From contig NZ_JAGRQH010000002.1 of NCBI RefSeq assembly GCF_018122595.1, positions 372,001 to 436,000 on the forward strand: DNA of 64,000 nucleotides, read 5' to 3'. The position numbers and the translations under genes are program-made. Shown one piece after another: positions 56,637-64,000 of the stretch (position 1 is the stretch's first letter; each line of letters starts with the position of its first letter). The notes beneath the pieces were generated by a model that was given only the letters and a program-made list of their open reading frames with translations, did no database searches and was not told where the DNA came from. This DNA is from Neokomagataea anthophila. Its GTDB lineage: Bacteria; Pseudomonadota; Alphaproteobacteria; Acetobacterales; Acetobacteraceae.

Positions 56637-57926
56637 ATGACGGCTACCGCCATACGCACCGGCCCCGACACACCGGCCCGCAGTCCCTTCCGAGAGCTGC
56701 TCCCATTCTGGCAAATCACACTGGCCTCATTCTTGGGATGGTTTCTGGATGCGTTTGATCAAACAAGCCTTCAGTTCACTTTGCCGGACATCGCAAAAGA
56801 TCTCGGCTGCACCTTAACAGCCCTTGGTGGTGTTCTGATGGCTCAAGCCATCGGGCGCGCTATTGGGAATACCGGCTGGGGCTGGCTCTCTGATCGCTAC
56901 GGCCGCCGCTTTGCCTTTATGCTCGGCGTTGTATGGTTTGCCGTTTTCTCCGCCATGACCGGGCTGGCACACAGCATCCTGTTCCTGATTGTCGTACAAT
57001 TCATGTTCGGCATTGGCTTTGGCGGTGAATGGACGGCTTCCGCTGCACTGCTCATGGAAAGCGTCCCAGCCCGAACCCGCCCGATGGCCTCTGCCATCAT
57101 GATGTCTGGCTATGAAGTCGGCTATTTTGCAGCCAATGCCGCACAAGAGCTCATTTTACCGCATTACGGCTGGCGTGCCCTCTTTTTCATCGGCCTTTTA
57201 CCGGCGCTCCTCGCCATCTTTATCCGCATCGGCGTTAAAGAAAGCCCCGTCTGGCTTCGCAAACGTGCGGAGCTCCTGAGTGGACATGATTCCAGCACAA
57301 AACGTCCACGTCCCAAATTCCGCTTTGATGCTGCCGCCATACAAGCCATCGCCTTTATGGCCGTACTTGAGTTCCAAAAAGCTGCAATTTACACATTCTA
57401 CCCAACCATTCTGCGCACAGCACACCAACCCGTACTGCACAGTATTTTCTGGCCCGTCACCTTATATTGCATTGGTTCCCTCAGCGGGAAGCTGCTCTGC
57501 GGCTGGCTTGCACAGAAGTTTGGTGACCTTAAAGTCATGCTCGGTGCACTCGGCACCATCATTCTTGCCATCTGGCCGTTCCTCAACGCTGTTTCATGGC
57601 CACTCTTGCTACTCGCTGCCTTTGTCATGGGCGGAGCGGCCTCTGGTATCTTCGCACTCGTCCCCCACTACCTGTCCAAGTGTTTTCCTTCCGAGACACG
57701 TAGCTTCGGCATGGGATTAGGTTATGCTCTCGGCTCCTTAGGGCAAGGCCTTGCAAGCCGCCTCATCCCCGGCTTTGGCCCAACGCCTCTCACACTGCCA
57801 ATCGCCGCAGAATCGCTCGTCATCGGCTCATCCGTGCTGACCGCAGGCATTGCCCTGCTTCAACCGAAACACCTCCCCGGCGCCATCATGGAAGGGGATG
57901 AAGACGAACCAAAAGAGGGGCATTAA
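56637..57926 (+). CDS. MFS transporter (carboxylate/sugar-acid:proton symporter type)
   Basis: A 429-residue, 12-helix transporter of the major facilitator superfamily. The cytoplasmic loop motif GWLSDRYGRRFAFM after the second helix is the family A motif, and GFGGEWTASAALLMESVPARTRP matches the metabolite:H+ symporter branch (NanT, aromatic acid and carboxylate transporters). The substrate cannot be fixed from sequence. The gap upstream (56344-56636) carries no gene. The terminator at 57911-57937 overlaps its stop. Confidence 0.88.
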   Translation: MTATAIRTGPDTPARSPFRELLPFWQITLASFLGWFLDAFDQTSLQFTLPDIAKDLGCTLTALGGVLMAQAIGRAIGNTGWGWLSDRYGRRFAFMLGVVWFAVFSAMTGLAHSILFLIVVQFMFGIGFGGEWTASAALLMESVPARTRPMASAIMMSGYEVGYFAANAAQELILPHYGWRALFFIGLLPALLAIFIRIGVKESPVWLRKRAELLSGHDSSTKRPRPKFRFDAAAIQAIAFMAVLEFQKAAIYTFYPTILRTAHQPVLHSIFWPVTLYCIGSLSGKLLCGWLAQKFGDLKVMLGALGTIILAIWPFLNAVSWPLLLLAAFVMGGAASGIFALVPHYLSKCFPSETRSFGMGLGYALGSLGQGLASRLIPGFGPTPLTLPIAAESLVIGSSVLTAGIALLQPKHLPGAIMEGDEDEPKEGH

Positions 57927-57937
57927 GCCCCTCTTTT
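57911..57937 (+). terminator. Rho-independent terminator overlapping the MFS gene stop
   Basis: An 11-base stem, AAAAGAGGGGC (57911-57921) with GCCCCTCTTTT (57927-57937), has the loop ATTAA that includes the stop codon, followed by T residues. Confidence 0.9.
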
Positions 57938-57964
57938 TCTCAACATTCGAAGGTATAAAAAAAA

Positions 57965-58426
57965 TCAAACCAGCTCCAAATGCAGGAACTGATTGAACGC
58001 ACTGGGCACATAATCCCCAAATGCAGCGCCACTTACGAAGCCTCGACGCCGATACAACTGCAAAGCTGGCTCGAACATTGGCCCACGACCCGTTTCAAGA
58101 CTTAACCGCTGTGCACCACGCTCCCGCGCGGCTGCGATAACCGTCTCCAAAATAGCTGCTGAAGCCCCCATCCGTAAAAAATCCGGATGCGTACGCATGG
58201 ACTTCACCTCAGCAATACCATCTTTACCCATTTTCAACGCGCCAATACTGGCCACGTGATCCCCACGCCACGCCGTCCAGACCGTAGTCCCTGCTCCCTG
58301 CAAGCCCGACAGATCGAGCGCAAACACACTCCCTGGCGGCGAAGACGCATGCATCCCTGCAAGATGCAGTGCAATCAAAGCACGCGTCTGCTCCCCAGAC
58401 AGATCATCTTCTCGAATTATGAACAT
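57965..58426 (-). CDS. GNAT-family N-acetyltransferase
   Basis: A 153-residue acetyltransferase of the GCN5 superfamily. The acetyl-CoA loop is HPDFLRMGASAAILETVIAAARERG (about residues 85-109, with the family Arg/Gly-x-Gly-like turn RMGAS). The C-terminal LQLYRRRGFV and FGDYVPSAFNQFLHLEL motifs fit the YsnE-like subgroup, with unknown substrate. The ATG at 58426 has AAGGAG 9 bases upstream. A frame beginning 21 bases earlier is possible. Confidence 0.85.
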   Translation of the reverse strand: MFIIREDDLSGEQTRALIALHLAGMHASSPPGSVFALDLSGLQGAGTTVWTAWRGDHVASIGALKMGKDGIAEVKSMRTHPDFLRMGASAAILETVIAAARERGAQRLSLETGRGPMFEPALQLYRRRGFVSGAAFGDYVPSAFNQFLHLELV

Positions 58427-58490
58427 ACCGCCGCTCTCCTTCAGCATTCCCCATGATAATATGCGTGAAGAAAACCTCTAAAAACACTCA

Positions 58491-58518
58491 CTCTGCCGCG
58501 CGTTAAAAGGCGGCAGAG
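58491..58518 (-). terminator. Probable terminator of the FAD dehydrogenase operon
   Basis: CTCTGCCGC (58491-58499) pairs with GCGGCAGAG (58510-58518) around 10 bases. On the minus strand a T-containing stretch (GTTTTTAG) follows shortly after. Confidence 0.6.
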
Positions 58519-58587
58519 CAGCAGAGGACAATACGCCCCAAAAACTAAGGCATTTTATAACCAAGAAAAATATCGGGCCACACAGGC

Positions 58588-60195
58588 TTACAAAGCCTCG
58601 GCCACCCACTCCGCCACGCGAATACCATCTATCCCTGCTGATAAAATGCCACCCGCATAACCCGCGCCTTCACCCGCAGGGAACAACCCCTTGAGCGTAG
58701 GACTTTGTCCATCTTTGCCACGGCGCACGCGGATCGGAGAAGACGTACGCGTCTCCACACCTGTCATCACCGCGTCAGCCATAGAATAACCGCGCAACTT
58801 ACGTTCAAAACGCGGCAACGCTTCACGCATGGCATCCGTGACAAAATCTGGCAGACACAGCGTCAAATCCGTCGGCGTAACACCCGGGGTATAAGACGGC
58901 ACAACACTCCCCAGCGTCGTCGAAGCTTTACCGTCTAAGAAGTCACCGACACGCTGTGCTGGCGCGCGATAACCACCGCCACCCGCACGATACGCAGCCT
59001 TTTCCCAATGCCGCTGGAACGCAACACCAGCCAGAACATCATTAGGGTAATCAAGCTCCGGCTTCACCTCAACGACCATCCCGGCATTCGCATTACGCTC
59101 AGCACGCGAATACTGGCTCATGCCGTTGGTCACGACTTGCTCAGGCTCTGAAGTCGCCGCTACAACCTGACCGCCCGGACACATACAGAAAGAGTAAACC
59201 CCACGTCCGTTTGACGCATGATGTACCAGCTTATAATCCGCAGCCCCTAACAGTTGATGCCCGGCCTGCGCCCCAAAGCGCGCTGCATCAATCACGGCTT
59301 GCGGATGCTCAATACGCACCCCAATCGAAAACGGCTTGGCATCCATGCCAATGCCCTGACGATGTAACATCGCAAACGTATCACGCGCTGAATGACCAAC
59401 CGCCAGCACAGCATGAGACGCCGGGAGCACCTCACCATTCGATAAACGGAGCCCCGTCAAACGGCGCTCTTCCCCGTTTCCTTCCGTAACAAGATCATCA
59501 ACACGCGTGCTGAAGCGATATTCCCCCCCGAGGCGCTCAATCTCCTCACGCATGAACATCACCATCGTCACCAGACGGAACGTGCCAATATGTGGCTTGG
59601 AAATCATCAGAATTTCTTCTGGTGCCCCCGCGCGTACGAACTCTTCCAATACGCGCTGGCCCAAATTACGAGGGTCAGACACACCAGAATACAACTTACC
59701 ATCCGAGAAGGTACCAGCCCCACCTTCCCCGAACTGAACATTGCTTTCTGTGGTCAGAACAGATTGCCGCCACAACGCAAACGTATCTTTCGTCCGCGAA
59801 CGCACATCCTTACCGCGCTCCAGCACAATCGGGCGCAACCCTGCCTGAGCCAGTGTCAACGCAGCCATAAGACCACAAGGCCCCGCCCCAATCACAACCG
59901 GACGTGGCGTTTGAGGGCCCACCTTAACCTGCGGCAAACGATATTCCGTGTTTGGGCGGGGGCGTACATGCTGGTCGCCCTCATGCGCCGCCAAAAGCCG
60001 CGCCTCATCATCCACGTCACAATCAAGGCTATAAACCAGCACAATATGACCGCGCTTACGTGCATCATACCCACGCCGCGCCACTGTCACCTGACATTTC
60101 TGATGTGCTGCCAAACCCAGCTTTGTCCGCGCGGCCTGCTCCAGATCCCCTTCCGGGTGCTCCAACGGCAGGCGTATTTCAGTCAGGCGTATCAT
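58588..60195 (-). CDS. FAD-dependent dehydrogenase (COG2509-like)
   Basis: A 535-residue flavoprotein. An N-terminal domain of about 90 residues is followed by the Rossmann FAD motif PVVIGAGPCGLMAALTLAQAG (about residues 98-118). Conserved family blocks are VQFGEGGAGTFSDGKLYS, GVYSFCMCPGG and the C-terminal FPAGEGAGYAGGILSAGIDG. Members of this group are widespread and mostly uncharacterised, and no electron partner is visible nearby. The ATG overlaps the stop of the UPF0114 gene, so the two are coupled. Confidence 0.85.
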   Translation of the reverse strand: MIRLTEIRLPLEHPEGDLEQAARTKLGLAAHQKCQVTVARRGYDARKRGHIVLVYSLDCDVDDEARLLAAHEGDQHVRPRPNTEYRLPQVKVGPQTPRPVVIGAGPCGLMAALTLAQAGLRPIVLERGKDVRSRTKDTFALWRQSVLTTESNVQFGEGGAGTFSDGKLYSGVSDPRNLGQRVLEEFVRAGAPEEILMISKPHIGTFRLVTMVMFMREEIERLGGEYRFSTRVDDLVTEGNGEERRLTGLRLSNGEVLPASHAVLAVGHSARDTFAMLHRQGIGMDAKPFSIGVRIEHPQAVIDAARFGAQAGHQLLGAADYKLVHHASNGRGVYSFCMCPGGQVVAATSEPEQVVTNGMSQYSRAERNANAGMVVEVKPELDYPNDVLAGVAFQRHWEKAAYRAGGGGYRAPAQRVGDFLDGKASTTLGSVVPSYTPGVTPTDLTLCLPDFVTDAMREALPRFERKLRGYSMADAVMTGVETRTSSPIRVRRGKDGQSPTLKGLFPAGEGAGYAGGILSAGIDGIRVAEWVAEAL

Positions 60196-60830
60196 GGGCG
60201 CCCACCGTGATGCTTGGCAGCGTGCTCTGGTTCAGCCGCCTGCGTATCTGGCGTCCCTTCCATAATCCGATCCATCAACGCCATCAAAAGGCCAGACACA
60301 ACAAAGGCCAAATGAATCCCGACGCTCCACTCCAGCGCACGCGTCGTTGTCTCATCCACACGGATAAAATCCGCCAGCACATGAATGGCGGACATCGCAA
60401 CAATAGAGGCCATCAGCTTGATCTTAATATCACCAAACGTGACATGCCCGATCCATGACGGGTAATCCGCATGTTCGCGAATATCCAACCGCGACACAAA
60501 GTTTTCATAGCCAGAAAACATCACGATCAGCAGAAGATTCGCCAACAGCACCAGATCAATCAGATCCAGAACCCCAACAAAAACATCATCAAAATCCAAA
60601 TGCTGCACATGCAAGATCAGCCCCACCAGTTGCTGGAAGAACTTAAACGCAACCAACAACAAGCCAATCGTCAGGCTGAAATACAGCGGAGCCGCGATCC
60701 AGCGCGTCGCGAAAAATCCACGCTCGATGTATTTTTCAAAAGAGCGGCTTGCCTTGGGAGCTGGCGCAGCAGATGAGACAGAGACCGTCTCTGCGGCCTC
60801 TTGAGTGTGATTATGTGGCATGTCAGTCAT
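60192..60830 (-). CDS. UPF0114 family membrane protein (YqhA-like)
   Basis: A 212-residue protein with three or four hydrophobic segments: APLYFSLTIGLLLVAFKFF, LDLIDLVLLANLLLIVMF, LMASIVAMSAIHVLADFI and LAFVVSGLLMALMDRIM. The segment FSGYENFVSRL in the middle is typical of UPF0114/YqhA, whose function is unknown. A polar N-terminal extension of about 30 residues and a His-rich tail (EHAAKHHGG) are added here. It opens the two-gene unit with the FAD dehydrogenase. Confidence 0.85.
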   Translation of the reverse strand: MTDMPHNHTQEAAETVSVSSAAPAPKASRSFEKYIERGFFATRWIAAPLYFSLTIGLLLVAFKFFQQLVGLILHVQHLDFDDVFVGVLDLIDLVLLANLLLIVMFSGYENFVSRLDIREHADYPSWIGHVTFGDIKIKLMASIVAMSAIHVLADFIRVDETTTRALEWSVGIHLAFVVSGLLMALMDRIMEGTPDTQAAEPEHAAKHHGGRP

Positions 60831-60976
60831 GGCCCCTCTACTACGATTTTGCCTGTGTTTTCGCCACTCTCTTGTGCAGCTTGAGCAAAATTATGCGCTC
60901 TCTTGCATGACATCTCTTTGGCTCCACCCCAAAACTACGCTATGAACAGCACTCCATCTCACAGCCTTCTCCGAAA

Positions 60977-62058
<1,082 letters not shown>

Positions 62059-62059
<1 letters not shown>

Positions 62060-62949
62060 TGACAGACCGCCGTACCGTTGCACGCCTTTCTATTGGCGTC
62101 AGTCTCATCGTTCTAGCTGTTAAATATGCCGCGTATTGGGTTTCAAACTCCGATGCACTGCTCTCTGACGCGATTGAAACCATCCTCAACGTCATTGCGG
62201 CCTGCGGCACACTCTTTGCCCTCATCGTTGCCACACGCCCCGCTGACGACAACCACCCTTACGGCCACGGCAAAGCTGAATATCTCTCAGCCGTCATCGA
62301 AGGCGTCCTCGTTGTTCTGACCGCGCTCGGCATTTTACTCATCTCCATCCTGGACTGGATGCACCCACACCCCGTTGATGCCCCGTTCTTCGGCGTCGCA
62401 CTCAATGCCTTAGCCGGCCTGATTAACTTCATCTGGGCGCGCATTCTCATCGGCGTTGGCCGCCGACAAAGCTCCCAAGCCCTCCTCGCAGCGGGTGAAC
62501 ACGTCCAGTCTGACGTGTGGGCTACCGTCGCACTTGTTATTGGCGTTGCCCTCATCCCCGTTTTACATTGGGACCGGCTCGACGCACTGCTCTCAGCCAT
62601 CGTCGCCATCAATGTTTTGCGCGCCGGTTTTTCGATGATGCGCCATTCAATGTCCGACCTCATGGATGAAGCTCCCGCATCGGACTGCATGGATAATGTC
62701 CGACAAGCGATTTCCCAAAGCGCCACAGGTGCCATTGAAGCGCATGATGTCCGTATCCGTAAGGTTGGCGACTTACACTTCGTTGAATTCCACCTCGTCG
62801 TACAAAACGATATGACCGTTGACGAAGCCCATAACATTTGTGACCGAGTTGAAGCCGCCATCCGTAACGAACTTGGCCGCGCCTCTATCCACATCCACGT
62901 CGAGCCAAGCGACAAGGCAAAACATTCTGGCGTGCTCGTTCTGTCCTAA
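62059..62949 (+). CDS. Cation diffusion facilitator, FieF-like
   Basis: A 296-residue second CDF protein. The ATG at 62059 shares its A with the TAA stop of the previous gene. The membrane metal site differs from its neighbour: LLSDAIETILN in helix 2 and GEHVQSDVWATV in helix 5. Together with the absent His-rich tail this fits the iron/manganese/zinc FieF group rather than the zinc-only group. A C-terminal cytoplasmic domain (HDVRIRKVGDLHFVEFHLVVQ) is present. It is probably translated with the first CDF. Confidence 0.9.
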
Positions 62950-63113
62950 AAACGCACACAATTGCGGCATCATAACATCACTCCGCAACAGAATGGCATC
63001 TTGCACGTTCCAGTATCCTTGACCCCATCCCTATAAAGGGTGCAGGAGCGGGAGACGTATTGCGGATCTCACCCCTGTGCGTCCTTTGCTGCAAAATCCT
63101 GTAACCGGACAGT

Positions 63114-64000
63114 GTGCTCTTGGCCGATCATACACCCAACGCCTCCGCCCCTTCCTCCAAACCAACGCCGGGGGGGCATGTTTCCTCCAAGCATGCTTTG
63201 CGCCGCAAAGACCGCATTCATCACCTGCGTCGTTCTGCCCGCCAAACACAAACACAATGGAAACGCACAGCTCTTTACTGGGCCGGTGCGGTTCTGATCG
63301 GTATCGTCGCTGTTCTTTTCGCCAAACTTGGTGACAGTGCCGCTGACCTACGTGAGCAGATCCTCGCATGGCACCCATGGGTTATGCTCATTCTCTCCCC
63401 CATTGGCTTTGCCCTGATCATGTGGATCACCCGGACCGTGTTTCAGGGGGCGCAAGGCTCCGGCATTCCGCAAACCATTGCCACTTTACACATTGATGAC
63501 TTCCAGATCGTTGATCGGATTTTGTCCTTCCGCATTGCCCTCGGCAAAATTCTTATGACATGCCTCGGCATTATCTGCGGCGCCTCCATCGGGCGTGAAG
63601 GCCCTAGCGTGCAAGTCGGTGCCTTCATCATGCACAGCTTCTCACGCGTCCTTGGACAATCCAGTATTTCCGCCCGCCGCAGCATGATTCTCGCAGGTGG
63701 CGCAGCTGGTATGGCCGCTGCTTTTAATACCCCCCTCGCTGGCATCGTCTTCGCAATTGAAGAATTGTCACATTCTTTCGAACAACGCACCTCAGGCCGT
63801 ACCCTCACGGTTGTTGTGCTCTCAGGTGTCACAGCAATCGCCCTTTTGGGAAATTACACCTATTTCGGCCATGCAGATGTCGATGTACCCGTTGGCACAG
63901 CGTGGATCGCGGTTCTCACCTGCGGAATCCTTGGTGGCCTTGCAGGTGGTAGCTTCTCATCTCTCATCATCCGCATTTCACGCGGCCTACCAAAGCCCAT
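63114..64000 (+). CDS. ClC-family chloride channel/transporter, N-terminal part (runs off the window)
   Basis: A partial ClC protein, about 295 residues visible. The selectivity segments are present: GAQGSGIPQT (helix C/D) and GREGPSVQVGAF with the gating glutamate. The AAFNTPLAGIVFAIEEL region follows. The third filter segment lies beyond the edge. The cytoplasmic N-terminus is basic (KHALRRKDRIHHLRRSAR). The GTG at 63114 is the first start after an in-frame TAA at 63102, with only a weak ribosome site. A run of seven G at 63170-63176 lies in the N-terminal coding part and makes the upstream frame doubtful. Confidence 0.82.
   Translation, partial: MLLADHTPNASAPSSKPTPGGHVSSKHALRRKDRIHHLRRSARQTQTQWKRTALYWAGAVLIGIVAVLFAKLGDSAADLREQILAWHPWVMLILSPIGFALIMWITRTVFQGAQGSGIPQTIATLHIDDFQIVDRILSFRIALGKILMTCLGIICGASIGREGPSVQVGAFIMHSFSRVLGQSSISARRSMILAGGAAGMAAAFNTPLAGIVFAIEELSHSFEQRTSGRTLTVVVLSGVTAIALLGNYTYFGHADVDVPVGTAWIAVLTCGILGGLAGGSFSSLIIRISRGLPKP

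Noticed and set aside
63040-63297. Two other plus-strand frames around the ClC start
   Set aside because: They end before or within the conserved ClC region and lack family motifs; kept only as a doubt about the start.

Overview
The window is a stretch of ordinary chromosome from an alphaproteobacterium, most likely an acetic acid bacterium (Acetobacteraceae; I would guess Acetobacter or a close relative, but cannot fix the genus by eye). The reasons are the gene set and order (yebC-ruvC-ruvA-ruvB-ybgC-tolQ-tolR-tolA), a glycine-type 5-aminolevulinate synthase, an ATP12 F1-ATPase assembly chaperone, a SAM-II riboswitch in front of a metZ-type gene, an NDH-2 type NADH dehydrogenase and a fused IspDF. 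There is one tRNA (Gly, anticodon CCC). I see no rRNA, insertion sequence, prophage or CRISPR array. Genes are dense, with many 4-base ATGA/GTGA start-stop overlaps.

Layout. 1-5377 (minus strand): envelope and DNA-repair operon yebC-ruvCAB-ybgC-tolQRA, interrupted at 2254-2455 by a hairpin-rich spacer. 5558-8206: secA. 8522-12879 (plus): periplasmic parvulin, argJ, NDH-2 dehydrogenase and a 2-oxoglutarate/iron dioxygenase-like protein. 13501-13574: tRNA-Gly. 13640-15048: promoter, SAM-II riboswitch and metZ. Then apaG (predicted leaderless), a DUF1543 protein, a secreted cupin, ispDF and a succinate-semialdehyde dehydrogenase. 19984-25752 (minus): ATP12, AsmA-like protein, RluA-type pseudouridine synthase and RarA. 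25919-26755: a ygaVP-type sulfane-sulfur operon whose rhodanese gene is broken by a 5-base duplication, preceded by palindromic operators. 26956-34725: YhdP/AsmA-like giant, Bcp peroxiredoxin, glycine-zipper secreted protein, a paralogous pair of secreted proteins coupled to aat, and an EcsC-like protein. 36001-43035 (plus): cytochrome c maturation genes ccmCDEFGHI, a zinc-ribbon membrane protein and fumC. 43135-46905: secreted S10 carboxypeptidase and a bacteriophytochrome histidine kinase. 47077-51412 (minus): cvpA-purF, a degenerate HisE-like protein, and thiC under a TPP riboswitch. 51778-56343: Fur-box-controlled TonB-dependent receptor, hemA (ALAS) and a degenerate EAL protein. 56637-64000: MFS transporter, GNAT acetyltransferase, an FAD dehydrogenase with a UPF0114 membrane protein, two tandem cation diffusion facilitators and the start of a ClC channel.

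Functional threads: envelope integrity (Tol, AsmA/YhdP, SecA, PpiC), cytochrome c and heme supply (ccm, hemA, Fur-controlled receptor), sulfur metabolism (metZ with riboswitch, ygaVP) and metal ion transport (two CDFs). No clearly new system is evident. The items most worth a second look are the ygaP frameshift at a pentanucleotide repeat and the palindromic region beside it, the orphan bacteriophytochrome, the two enzyme-fold proteins that have lost their catalytic residues (HisE-like beside thiC, EAL-like beside hemA), and the secreted paralogue pair downstream of aat.
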